This document shows, in pieces, positions 54,400 to 62,676 of a stretch of DNA of 64,000 nucleotides (position 1 is the stretch's first letter; each line of letters opens with the position of its first letter). A model generated the notes under the pieces. It worked only from the letters and a program-made list of their open reading frames with translations. It did no database searches and was not told the DNA's origin. The position numbers and the translations under genes were made by a program. The DNA lies in the NCBI GenBank assembly GCA_937922045.1, contig CAKZXA010000042.1, forward strand, positions 1-64,000, written 5' to 3'. This DNA is from an uncultured Acidimicrobiales bacterium. GTDB lineage: Bacteria > Actinomycetota > Acidimicrobiia > Acidimicrobiales > SZUA-35.

Positions 54400-55641
54400 A
54401 TGCCGTTGCAAAGCGAAAAGCTGCGCCTGCTCCGCAGGATTCCTGATATTCGTTTCGAAGAGGAAGCGCGAGGTTACAGCAAGGACCAGGTCGACCGTGT
54501 GTTGGCCAATCTTGCGCCTCTCGCCGACGAGATTGAACGCTTGCAAGCCCGTCTGTCGGAGGCGGAGACCCGAGCTGCGTCGGCTGAGGCCCGCCTCGTT
54601 GAGGCTCGCAGCCCGTCGGCGATGGGTGCTCCGGATATGCCTCCGGCCCCCCAGCCCGATTTTGACGAGACCTTGCGCAACACCCTTGTATCGGCACAGC
54701 GGCAAGCCGATACAACGGTGCGGGAGTCGAGGGAAGAAGCCGAACGGCTTCGCACCGAGGCTGAGTTCCAGTCCAACGCACTCCTGGCGGATGCTCGAGA
54801 TCAATCGGCTGAAATGACCACCGAGGCGGTGGCCTATCGCGAGCGCCTCATGGCCGAAGCGGCAGCCGAACGGGCCCGACTTCTCGAAGAGGCCTCGGGC
54901 GAGGCCCGCAGCCGGGTCGAGGCTGTCGAGTCTGAGCTGGCCGAGGCCCACGAGAAGGAACGCGGCGACCTCATCAGTCAGATCGCTGATCTGACCGACA
55001 AGCATCGCCTCCTCCAGGGTGATGTCGACCGCTTTGAGCAGCACCTCGCCAATCGCAGCGCCGAGGTGCGCAGTGCCTTGGCCGAGATCACTTCGGTACT
55101 CGACGATCCCAATCGACTCCGTCCTGAAGGCGGTATCGAACCGGCAGAACTCGATGAGTTCGAGCCGGAGGACTATCCCCCGATAGCGGTCGAAGTCGTT
55201 TCGCTGGTGGAGCTTGAGAACGAGTCCGAGGCAGCCAAGGTCACCGCAGCGCCTCTCAACGAGCCGATCGACGCAGCTGATCTCGACCTCACAGAAAGTG
55301 CGGCCACAGCCCAGGTAGCAGATGCCGAACTCGATCTGACCGATAACGGTCTTGCGGCGGTATCGGACGATTACGTCACCGACGATCCTCAGCTCGGCGT
55401 GCAGACGCAGATTGTTCCTCCTCCGCCGATTGCGGTTGAGGAAGAAGACGCCACCGGGGTGCTCGAAGGCGACGTGCAAACCGCCACCGATGTGAATGGC
55501 ACGGGCGATCCCTACGCCGAAGAGTTACTCCGAGCGACCACCGATGATGTTATGCCAGAGGACGAAGCCATTTCGGACTTTTTCGATGACAACGAAGGCC
55601 CGGAGCGCGGCGGAGGCGGCTGGTTCGGCCGACGCCGCTAG
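54400..55641 (+). CDS. DivIVA-domain (Wag31-like) polarity protein
   Basis: 413 residues. The N-terminus has the DivIVA membrane-binding pattern IRFEEEARGYSKDQVDRVLANL, followed by a coiled coil (to about residue 200, with many Ala/Glu/Arg) and a long acidic C-terminal half. DivIVA homologues localise to poles and septa and organise cell-wall growth. TAACCT six bases before the ATG suggests a leaderless promoter, so this gene may be transcribed separately from the dcw operon. Longer than typical Wag31 (about 260) through the acidic tail. Confidence 0.82.
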   Translation: MPLQSEKLRLLRRIPDIRFEEEARGYSKDQVDRVLANLAPLADEIERLQARLSEAETRAASAEARLVEARSPSAMGAPDMPPAPQPDFDETLRNTLVSAQRQADTTVRESREEAERLRTEAEFQSNALLADARDQSAEMTTEAVAYRERLMAEAAAERARLLEEASGEARSRVEAVESELAEAHEKERGDLISQIADLTDKHRLLQGDVDRFEQHLANRSAEVRSALAEITSVLDDPNRLRPEGGIEPAELDEFEPEDYPPIAVEVVSLVELENESEAAKVTAAPLNEPIDAADLDLTESAATAQVADAELDLTDNGLAAVSDDYVTDDPQLGVQTQIVPPPPIAVEEEDATGVLEGDVQTATDVNGTGDPYAEELLRATTDDVMPEDEAISDFFDDNEGPERGGGGWFGRRR

Positions 55642-55693
55642 CTAGGCCCCTTCGGGTGTCCCTGGCACCGATTGAACAACGAGCGATGAAGAT

Positions 55694-55726
55694 TCGAAGG
55701 CGGGGCCATCACGGCCCCGCCTTCGA
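55694..55726. terminator. Bidirectional hairpin terminator between divIVA-like and ileS
   Basis: TCGAAGGCGGGGCC (55694-55707) pairs perfectly with GGCCCCGCCTTCGA (55713-55726) around the loop ATCAC, a 14-base-pair stem. It lies between convergent genes. No clear U-run follows. Confidence 0.85.
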
Positions 55727-55735
55727 GCGTTCCGA

Positions 55736-58700
55736 TTACCCGACCACCGTGAAGTCGTAGCCGACCGGGTGCGATCCGATCGTAGCCGAATCGGCTAGGT
55801 CAGGTGTCTCGGTACTTGTGGTTTCCATGGCTTCGGCCAGTACCTGGCCAGCGATCCATGGCAGATGGGGATCGAGAGCCGATAGCAGGTCGCTCGGCGC
55901 AGCGATGGTCAGCCGGATCCGATCCGTCACCTTCAAGTCTCTGTCCTTACGGGCCTGCTGAATCATGCGCACCAGATCGCGGGCCTGGCCTTCGGCCTCA
56001 AGCTCTGGTGTCACGTGCTCATCGAGCACGATCACCGCATCGTTGCCCGGTAGAGCGGCGGCCGCGACCCCGTCGAAAGGTTGAAGATTCAGCGTGTACT
56101 CGTCGTGAGCGAGCACGTGGCCGGCAACGGTTACGGAGCCTCCCTCGTTGGTCGTCCAATCTCCGGCCTTGGCGGCCTTGATGACGGTCTGAACCTCTGG
56201 CCCAAGCCGAGGGCCGAGCACCCGGCCGTTGGGTTGGAGGTGGAACGAGCCGAAGGTGTCGACAGCGTCGGTAAAGGTGACCGCCTTGACGTTGATTTCG
56301 TCGGCGAGCAGGTCGGAGAATGGCTCGATGTCGGCAGCAGCAGAGCCAGCAACGGTTGCGGTTGCCAGCGGCAGGCGGATGCGAAGACCGCGGGCATCTC
56401 GCAGGGAGAGCGCGGCCGAGGCTGCCTCTCGAACGCGGTCCATTCGGCGCACAAGCTCTGGGTCGGCTGGCAGCTCGTCGACGGTCGGCCAGTCTTGGAG
56501 GTGAACGCTCGATTCACCGTCGGTCAGCCCGGTCCAGATCTCTTCGGCCACGAACGGCAAAAGCGGTGCCAGCGTCCTCGAGAGCGTTGTGAGCACGGTA
56601 TAGAGCGTGTCGAGGGCGTTGGTGTCGACCGTGGCCTCGTCGCCGCCGGCATTCCAGAACCGTTCGCGGCTACGCCTGATGTACCAATTTGTGAGGGCGT
56701 CGAGATATGCCTGAACCGACGCCGAGGCGTTGGCTAGGTCGTAGGCAGCGAGTTGGGCGGTAACAGCCTCGACAAGCTCTCGGGTCTTGGCCAAAATGTA
56801 GCGGTCGAGCAGGTCCGGCGAATCGACTCGATGCTGCGCCCGGTAGCCGTCGGCGTTCGAATACAGCGTGAAGAAGCTGTAGGTGTTCCAGATCGGGTTG
56901 AGGACCTGGCGCACGACCTCGCGCACGTCGGAACCATCTCGTTCGATACGAAGATCGAGGCCGCGCAAGATCGGTGAACTCATCAGGTACCAGCGCAAGG
57001 CATCCGACCCGGTCGTCTCGAACAGTTCGAGAGGATCTGGGTAGTTGCGGAGCTTTTTTGACAGCTTGCGGCCCTCTGCGTCGAGCACGACACCGTGGCA
57101 GATGACGTTGGCGAAAGCAGGCTTGTCGAACAAGGCAACGGACAGCACATGCATGGTGTAGAACCAGCCACGGGTTTGGGCCACGTATTCCACGATGAAG
57201 TCGGCTGGATTGTGATTCTCGAATCGCTCCGTGTTTTCGAACGGATAGTGAAGTTGGGCGTAGGGCATCGAGCCGGACTCGAACCAGCAGTCGAGGACCT
57301 CCGGGACACGCCGCATCATCGATTGGCCGGACGGGTCGTCGGGATTCGGGCGGACCAAATTATCGATAAAGGGGCGATGAAGATCGTCGGGACGGACGCC
57401 GAAGTCAGCCTCGAGCTCGTCGAGGCTGCCGTAGACATCGATGCGTGGGAAGGCCGGGTTGTCGCTCATCCAGATGGGGATAGGGGCTCCCCAGAACCGG
57501 TTGCGGCTGATCGACCAATCTCTAGCCCCCTCCAACCATTTACCGAACTGGCCGTCGCGGACATGGTCGGGGATCCAGTTGATCTTCTGGTTGGCGGCGA
57601 GGAGGCGATCCTGGATCGCGCTGACCTTCACGTACCAGGAGTTGATGGCACGGTAGATGATCGGTGTGTCGGTACGCCAGCAGTGTGGATAGTTGTGATC
57701 GTAGGTTTCGTGGCGAAGGACTCGTTGTTCGGCCTTCAAATGGCGTGCGATATCAGCGTTTGCATCGAAGACATTGACACCGGCATAGTCGGGGACTTCG
57801 TCGGTGAACTTTCCCTCGTCATCGACGGGGACGACCAGTTCGATACCTTCCGCTTCGCAAACCCGCTGGTCGTCTTCACCGAATCCCGGAGCCATATGCA
57901 CAACACCGGTTCCTTCGCTGGTGTCGACAAAGTCGGCGGCGAGCACTCGAAATGAATGCGCGTGGTCGGCGAAGTAGGGGAACAGTGGCTTGTACGTGCG
58001 TCCTTCGAGATCGGCGCCGGTCAAGGTGCCAACGATCGATGATTCGCCGAGTTCGGCTTCGTAGCGCTCCACGGCATCGGCGCCCATGACGACTAGGGGC
58101 CCGTCAGCTCGTTGGACGATGGCGTAGTCGACCGTCGGCCCAACAGCGAGGGCGAGGTTCGACGGCAGGGTCCAGGGGGTCGTGGTCCACGCCATGATCT
58201 GCAGCGGCCCGGGGTCGCCCTCTCGAGGCTCCAGATCGAAGGCCACGGTGAGGGCTGGGTCTTGGCGCGGCCGCGTTGCGTCGTCGAGGCGGATCTCAAA
58301 GTTCGACAGGGGTGTCTCGGCACCCCATGAGTAGGGCATGACCCGGTAGGCCTGATAGACGAGGTCTTGGTCCCAAAGCTGCTTGAAGGCCCAGATCACT
58401 GACTCCATGTAGTCGAGATCCATCGTCTTGTAGTCGTTGTCGAAATCCACCCAACGGGCTTGACGGGTAACATACTGCCGCCACTCTTTGGTGTAGCGAA
58501 GCACCGACGTCCGACACGCATCGTTGAAGCGGTCGATGCCGTAGTCGACGATGGCCCGTCGCCCACCGATCGAGAGCTCCTTCTCGGTCTCCATTTCGGC
58601 TGGCAGGCCGTGGCAATCCCAACCGAAGCGCCGCTCGACACGATTTCCTCGCATTGTCTGGAATCGCGGGATCACGTCCTTGACGTAGCCGGTGAGGAGA

Positions 58701-58906
58701 TGGCCGTAGTGGGGGAGGCCGTTGGCGAAGGGGGGTCCGTCGTTGAATACGAACTCGGAGCCGCCCTGGGTGTCGCCGGGGCGGGCATCGATCGAGGATT
58801 GGAATGTGTTTCCAGCCTCCCACTTTTCCAAAATGGCGCGTTCGATGGCAGGATAATCCGGGCGGGATGGAACCGATGGATAAGGTGTTGGCCTCGTTTC
58901 GCGCAT
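55736..58906 (-). CDS. ileS: Isoleucyl-tRNA synthetase, eukaryote-like (IleRS type 2)
   Basis: 1056 residues. Class I synthetase charging tRNA-Ile. HIGH signature is FANGLPHYGHLLTGYVKDV (HYGH at 66-69), KMSKS is replaced by KLSKK in GRKLSKKLRNYPDP near residue 615, and the CP1 editing domain contains WTTTPWTLPSNLA. The KLSKKLRNYPDP form and C-terminal architecture mark the eukaryote-type enzyme, which in bacteria usually replaces IleRS1 and is often less sensitive to mupirocin. No T-box element is visible upstream. ATG 58906 chosen; TATCGT precedes it. Confidence 0.94.
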   Translation of the reverse strand: MRETRPTPYPSVPSRPDYPAIERAILEKWEAGNTFQSSIDARPGDTQGGSEFVFNDGPPFANGLPHYGHLLTGYVKDVIPRFQTMRGNRVERRFGWDCHGLPAEMETEKELSIGGRRAIVDYGIDRFNDACRTSVLRYTKEWRQYVTRQARWVDFDNDYKTMDLDYMESVIWAFKQLWDQDLVYQAYRVMPYSWGAETPLSNFEIRLDDATRPRQDPALTVAFDLEPREGDPGPLQIMAWTTTPWTLPSNLALAVGPTVDYAIVQRADGPLVVMGADAVERYEAELGESSIVGTLTGADLEGRTYKPLFPYFADHAHSFRVLAADFVDTSEGTGVVHMAPGFGEDDQRVCEAEGIELVVPVDDEGKFTDEVPDYAGVNVFDANADIARHLKAEQRVLRHETYDHNYPHCWRTDTPIIYRAINSWYVKVSAIQDRLLAANQKINWIPDHVRDGQFGKWLEGARDWSISRNRFWGAPIPIWMSDNPAFPRIDVYGSLDELEADFGVRPDDLHRPFIDNLVRPNPDDPSGQSMMRRVPEVLDCWFESGSMPYAQLHYPFENTERFENHNPADFIVEYVAQTRGWFYTMHVLSVALFDKPAFANVICHGVVLDAEGRKLSKKLRNYPDPLELFETTGSDALRWYLMSSPILRGLDLRIERDGSDVREVVRQVLNPIWNTYSFFTLYSNADGYRAQHRVDSPDLLDRYILAKTRELVEAVTAQLAAYDLANASASVQAYLDALTNWYIRRSRERFWNAGGDEATVDTNALDTLYTVLTTLSRTLAPLLPFVAEEIWTGLTDGESSVHLQDWPTVDELPADPELVRRMDRVREAASAALSLRDARGLRIRLPLATATVAGSAAADIEPFSDLLADEINVKAVTFTDAVDTFGSFHLQPNGRVLGPRLGPEVQTVIKAAKAGDWTTNEGGSVTVAGHVLAHDEYTLNLQPFDGVAAAALPGNDAVIVLDEHVTPELEAEGQARDLVRMIQQARKDRDLKVTDRIRLTIAAPSDLLSALDPHLPWIAGQVLAEAMETTSTETPDLADSATIGSHPVGYDFTVVG

Positions 58907-59027
58907 TCGGCCACGATACCTTCAATAGGGTCGGTCAGAGGGGCGATTTTCGGGTGGCGGAGACGTTTTGCGTTGCGGTACGATGTCCCTAGCTGTTGGC
59001 GCGAGGAAACCAACTGCTCACGAATTG

Positions 59028-59056
59028 TTGTAACCGGTGTGAGAGCGCCCTACACT
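59028..59056 (+). promoter_or_regulatory. Sigma-70-type promoter for the tailed DksA-like gene
   Basis: TTGTAA (59028-59033) and TACACT (59051-59056) are separated by exactly 17 bases, giving a good vegetative promoter about 90 bases before ATG 59155. A GTTTCGCG/CGCGAGAC hairpin lies in the leader near 59081-59098. Confidence 0.55.
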
Positions 59057-59154
59057 ACGCCGACCTTTGGCCCACGCGGTTTCGCGTCCGCGAGACGGCC
59101 TAGGGCATCTATTCGTAGGTCAAGTACCAACACAAAGGCACGGTGAAGTACGAA

Positions 59155-59751
59155 ATGGCCGCCAAAAAATCAACCACAAAAAAGTCGGCTGCCAAGTCGG
59201 TCAAGAAGACGACCAAGAAGGCACCAGCCAAGAAGGCTGCGGCAAAGACGACCAAGAAGGCAGCGGCTAAGAAGGCCCCATCCGCTGAAACGGCAGCGCC
59301 AGCAAGGAAATCGAGCGGCTACAGGTCGGCGAACACAAAGATCACGCCGCCATCCGAACGCGTAATCCCCAAGTCAGCCAAGTTCCTCTTCGACAAAAAG
59401 TGGTTGGCCGACCAGAAGGCATCGCTGGAGCGCGAGCGTGAGAACTACACCAACAGCGCTGAACGGTTGGCCGCCGAGGCCGCGGCCTTGATGGCCGATC
59501 GCGAACCCGGCGACGTGCAGTTCGACGAGGAGTCAGGCGAGGGCGACACGATCGCCGTTGAACGCGATCGAGATCTCGCCCTGTCGGCGGCTGCTTTGCA
59601 GTCGGTGGCAGAGATCGACGCTGCCCTCGAACGGCTGGAGAAGAACACCTACGGTCTTTGCGTTGCTGGTGATGACGTGATCCCCAAGGAACGGCTTGAG
59701 GCGATTCCTGAGGCCTCGGTCTGCGTCCAACACAAGACATCGATGTTCTAG
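59155..59751 (+). CDS. DksA/TraR-like protein with lysine/alanine tail and degenerate zinc finger
   Basis: 198 residues. Residues 1-~45 are a KKSAAKS/KKAAAKTTKK-type basic tail. Residues ~75-170 form the coiled-coil hairpin of TraR/DksA proteins (WLADQKASLERERENY, ALQSVAEIDAALERLEKNTYG). The C-terminal end matches the DksA zinc-finger frame (TYGLCVAGDDVIPKERLEAIP, ASVCVQH) but the second Cys of each CxxC pair is missing, so zinc binding is doubtful. Start at ATG 59155 uses GGTGA eight bases upstream; GTG 59143 is an alternative. Divergent from ileS and followed by lspA. May modulate RNA polymerase or bind DNA; unproven. Confidence 0.8.
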   Translation: MAAKKSTTKKSAAKSVKKTTKKAPAKKAAAKTTKKAAAKKAPSAETAAPARKSSGYRSANTKITPPSERVIPKSAKFLFDKKWLADQKASLERERENYTNSAERLAAEAAALMADREPGDVQFDEESGEGDTIAVERDRDLALSAAALQSVAEIDAALERLEKNTYGLCVAGDDVIPKERLEAIPEASVCVQHKTSMF

Positions 59752-59765
59752 GTCGACGAAGTCAT

Positions 59766-60341
59766 ATGCCAGCCGTATCCCGTCGAGGACGACTTTTTGC
59801 CGCCGCTGTAGCGATAGTCGTTTTCGTGCTGGACCAGGTGACGAAGCGATGGGCGGTGACGAACCTGACATCGCGCTGCGGCGGAGCAGAGGATTCGTGC
59901 GTCGATCTTCCTGGCGTCACGCTGCGTCTGGTCTTCAACACCGGTGCCGCCTTTGCCAAGGGGACAGGCTTTGGCCCCGTTCTTGGGCTTCTCGCCATCG
60001 GAATCTGCCTCTTCCTCGTTGTGATGGTGTGGCGAACCACCGATCGGCTGCAGGCTGTTCTACTCGGCGGTGTGATTGGTGGAGCGTTTGGAAACGTCTT
60101 TGATCGCCTGACGAGGGCCGATGAGGGCCTGCTCTCCGGAGCGGTGATCGATTTCATCGACCTCGGTTGGTGGCCGGTCTTCAACATCGCCGACGCCGCG
60201 ATCGTTGGTGGCGTTGCCGGCCTCATGGCGGTAGCCCTGTTTGCGGACGACGCGGTGCAAGCCGACGACATCATCGTCGAGGGGCAGGATCCGTCGTCAT
60301 CGATGACCTCTTCTTCACTCGACGGTGAAACCAGAGCCTGA
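59766..60341 (+). CDS. lspA: Lipoprotein signal peptidase (signal peptidase II)
   Basis: 191 residues, four membrane helices. Removes signal peptides from diacylated prolipoproteins. The aspartate pair is visible in GNVFDRL (near residue 115) and FNIADAAIV (near 140), with FNTGAAF in the middle. N-terminal VFVLDQVTKRWAV fits the family. ATG 14 bases after the DksA-like stop. At least one lipoprotein gene (22082) is in the window. Confidence 0.92.
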   Translation: MPAVSRRGRLFAAAVAIVVFVLDQVTKRWAVTNLTSRCGGAEDSCVDLPGVTLRLVFNTGAAFAKGTGFGPVLGLLAIGICLFLVVMVWRTTDRLQAVLLGGVIGGAFGNVFDRLTRADEGLLSGAVIDFIDLGWWPVFNIADAAIVGGVAGLMAVALFADDAVQADDIIVEGQDPSSSMTSSSLDGETRA

Positions 60342-60347
60342 GGGTAC

Positions 60348-61316
60348 GTGGGCCCCAAACCGCTGAGCCAGGCCAATTCGGCTGGCGATGACCCCGAAGA
60401 CCAGGATCTCGTTCGTGAGGTCGTGCCTGCTGTCCTGGCCGGTGAACGCATCGACCGACTCGTCTCGCTTGTGGCCGACATTTCGCGAAGTGAAGCGGCT
60501 GAACTTCTAGCCGAGGGTCGAGTCCGCGTAAACGGTTCGGTTCCGTCGAAGTCATCGCAACGGGTGGGCGAGGGCGACCACGTTGAGGTCATGGTCCCGA
60601 TCCGCTCGACCGCTCTAACCCCTGATGTCAAGATCGAGGTCAGCATCGTTCATGAGGACGATCACGTTCTCGTGGTCGACAAGCCAGCCCAGCTCATCGT
60701 GCATCCTGGATCGGGTGTCGATAGCGGCACCCTGGTTCACGGCCTGCTGGCTCGGTATCCGGATCTGGTCGGTGTAGGGGAGCCGGAGCGCCCCGGCATC
60801 GTGCATCGCCTCGACAAGGGAACCTCGGGTCTGCTGATGGTGGCCCGTACGACTGCCGCCTATGACGACCTCACCGCCCAGCTCGTTGCCCGCACCGTCG
60901 GCCGTCGGTACAGCACACTCGTTGCGGGGTCGGTGGATTCCGAGGAAGGCGTCGTCGACGCTCCGCTCGGGCGTTCGCCCCGGCAAGCGACGCTCCGCGC
61001 TGTTGTGGCCGATGGTCGCCCCGCTCGCACCCATTATCGGGTCATGGCCCGATTTCCGGATGCTGACTGTTGCCTCGTCGAGTGCCGCCTAGAGACCGGT
61101 CGGACCCATCAGATTCGGGTACACATGTCTGCCATCGGTCATCCGGTTATCGGCGATCACCGCTACGGCGCTCCGACCGAAAGCTTTGGCCTCAAGCGAC
61201 CGTTCCTGCATGCGAAAAGCCTCGGTTTCCGTCACCCATCGACGGGCGACGAGATGGAGTTCAAGTCGCCCTTGCCCGATGACCTGAGTGGCGTGCTCGA
61301 CGGTTTGAACACCTAG
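60348..61316 (+). CDS. RluD-family 23S rRNA pseudouridine synthase
   Basis: 322 residues. N-terminal S4 RNA-binding domain (AGERIDRLVSLVADISRSEAAELLAEGRV) and the PseudoU synthase core with HRLDKGTSGLLMVA carrying the catalytic Asp, RRYSTLVAG, and the C-terminal TGRTHQIRVHMSAIGHPVIGD. Probably modifies 23S rRNA (RluD-type) but RluC substrates cannot be excluded. Order lspA-rluD is common. GTG start, six bases after lspA. Confidence 0.92.
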   Translation: MGPKPLSQANSAGDDPEDQDLVREVVPAVLAGERIDRLVSLVADISRSEAAELLAEGRVRVNGSVPSKSSQRVGEGDHVEVMVPIRSTALTPDVKIEVSIVHEDDHVLVVDKPAQLIVHPGSGVDSGTLVHGLLARYPDLVGVGEPERPGIVHRLDKGTSGLLMVARTTAAYDDLTAQLVARTVGRRYSTLVAGSVDSEEGVVDAPLGRSPRQATLRAVVADGRPARTHYRVMARFPDADCCLVECRLETGRTHQIRVHMSAIGHPVIGDHRYGAPTESFGLKRPFLHAKSLGFRHPSTGDEMEFKSPLPDDLSGVLDGLNT

Positions 61317-61391
61317 CGTCGCTCACCTAACGCCTGATCAGGTTGTAGCTTCGCAGCCTTGCGAGCAGGGCCGGTCGAAGCAGCGTGGTGC

Positions 61392-62003
61392 CTAGTCGAT
61401 GTTCGGCGGTCGCACCGTGATCTCGTTGATTGGGCGTCGGGGTCTTGCCACTGATCGGCCGGGCTCGTCGGCTTCAGGCCGAGGAATGCCAAGCGCGATG
61501 GTGGCCGCGATTCGACGGTCGTCAGGAAGGGCGAACGTCTTGGCCAGCGCTGGCTCGTGGTCGAACGGTCCAAAGAGGCATGCCCCCCAGCCACGGTCGA
61601 CTGCGAGCAGGAGTAGATTTTGGGCCACTGCGCCAGCGTCGACCCACCAGTAGGGGACCGGCCAGGACTCAGCGGCCTGGCCCAGACCGGTTGAAGCCTT
61701 GTCCTGCTCCCCGTAGCGCCGAACGTACTCATCGGGCGAGACGGTAATGAGCACGAGAGCTGGGGCCTTGAGTAATCCTTGCCAGCGAAAGCCAGAACGC
61801 CGTTCTACCGGCATGGTTATGTTCCAGTAGCGAGCGACCTCGTCGGCTCCGTGGAGCAGAACGAAGCCGACCCCCTGACTGTTGCCAGCTGATGGCGCCC
61901 TGCGGGCGAGGTCGAGCACGTCGAGCAGCTCGCTTTCAGGCAAGGCCTGGTGGGTAAACGACCGCACCATCTTTCGGCCACGGAGGGCAGATGTCAGTTC
62001 CAC
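61392..62003 (-). CDS. Nitroreductase-family FMN oxidoreductase
   Basis: 203 residues. The FMN-binding N-terminus has RGRKMVRSFTHQALPESEL and LDLARRAPSAGNSQGVGFV (typical RxSxRxF-like and SAGNxQ motifs). The central VDAGAVAQNLLLLAVDRGWGACLFGPF is the family's dimer and cofactor region. The substrate is unknown. It lies 19 bases downstream of the Rrf2 gene on the same strand, so it is probably in its operon and regulon. Confidence 0.88.
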   Translation of the reverse strand: MELTSALRGRKMVRSFTHQALPESELLDVLDLARRAPSAGNSQGVGFVLLHGADEVARYWNITMPVERRSGFRWQGLLKAPALVLITVSPDEYVRRYGEQDKASTGLGQAAESWPVPYWWVDAGAVAQNLLLLAVDRGWGACLFGPFDHEPALAKTFALPDDRRIAATIALGIPRPEADEPGRSVARPRRPINEITVRPPNID

Positions 62004-62022
62004 GGTGATGGAGCGCCTTCGG

Positions 62023-62469
62023 CTAGGACAATGCCTCTGGCCACGGCTTGTTGCCGTTGGCCATCAGGGACAGGTCGGCGAGGTTGAAGTTTTCAAGACG
62101 TTCGCGCATCTCATCGCCGACCTTGCTCCAGATCGACAATAAAACGCATTGGCCCTCGTGGTCGCAGGCGCCATCGGTATGCGGTTCCCCGAAGTCGCCG
62201 AGCGAGATCGGCCCGTCCACCGCTCGAACGATTTGAGCGAGACTGATGTCGGCGGGCGAGTGGGCGAGAACGTAACCGCCGCCCACACCTCGTTTGGAGC
62301 GGACGATGCCAGCGCTCTTTAGCAGCAGCAAGATTTGTTCGAGATAGGGCTGCGGCAGCCCTGTACGTTCGGCGAGGTCGCGAACGGTCGTTGGCCCCGT
62401 CGCGTCGCCGTGCAGAGCCAATGAGAGGAGAGCTCTACTCGCATAGTCTCCTCTGGTAGACACCTTCAC
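62023..62469 (-). CDS. Rrf2-family transcriptional regulator
   Basis: 148 residues with the chosen GTG start (MKVSTRGDYASRALLSLAL). The winged helix shows TTVRDLAERTGLPQPYLEQILLLLKSAGIVRSKRGVGGGYVLA. Two Cys are in ACDHEGQCVLLSIW (C-x5-C); the third Cys of classical [Fe-S] Rrf2 proteins is not evident. Could sense Fe-S or redox state or another ligand. The longer frame from 62619 is unlikely: its first 50 residues are not family-like. Divergent from the phosphodiesterase gene. Confidence 0.85.
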   Translation of the reverse strand: MKVSTRGDYASRALLSLALHGDATGPTTVRDLAERTGLPQPYLEQILLLLKSAGIVRSKRGVGGGYVLAHSPADISLAQIVRAVDGPISLGDFGEPHTDGACDHEGQCVLLSIWSKVGDEMRERLENFNLADLSLMANGNKPWPEALS

Positions 62470-62676
62470 ACGCCCAACGGTAGCGGATCCGATGTTCGGG
62501 CGGATCTTCCTCGCCGATGATGACCCGTGGCTTCGTGAATCATCGGTGGAGAGAGAGATGAGGGTAGCTATCATCCTGGGCGACGGTTGATGGCGACGCT
62601 GCATTGGCTGGTCACCCAACTGTTACCCCGATCCGAATGAGGACACGATGGGACGCTCACCGTTCCATTTCCACTG

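Noticed and set aside
58907-59154. T-box leader upstream of ileS
   Set aside because: No AGGGTGG-type antiterminator core or specifier hairpin was found on the minus strand.
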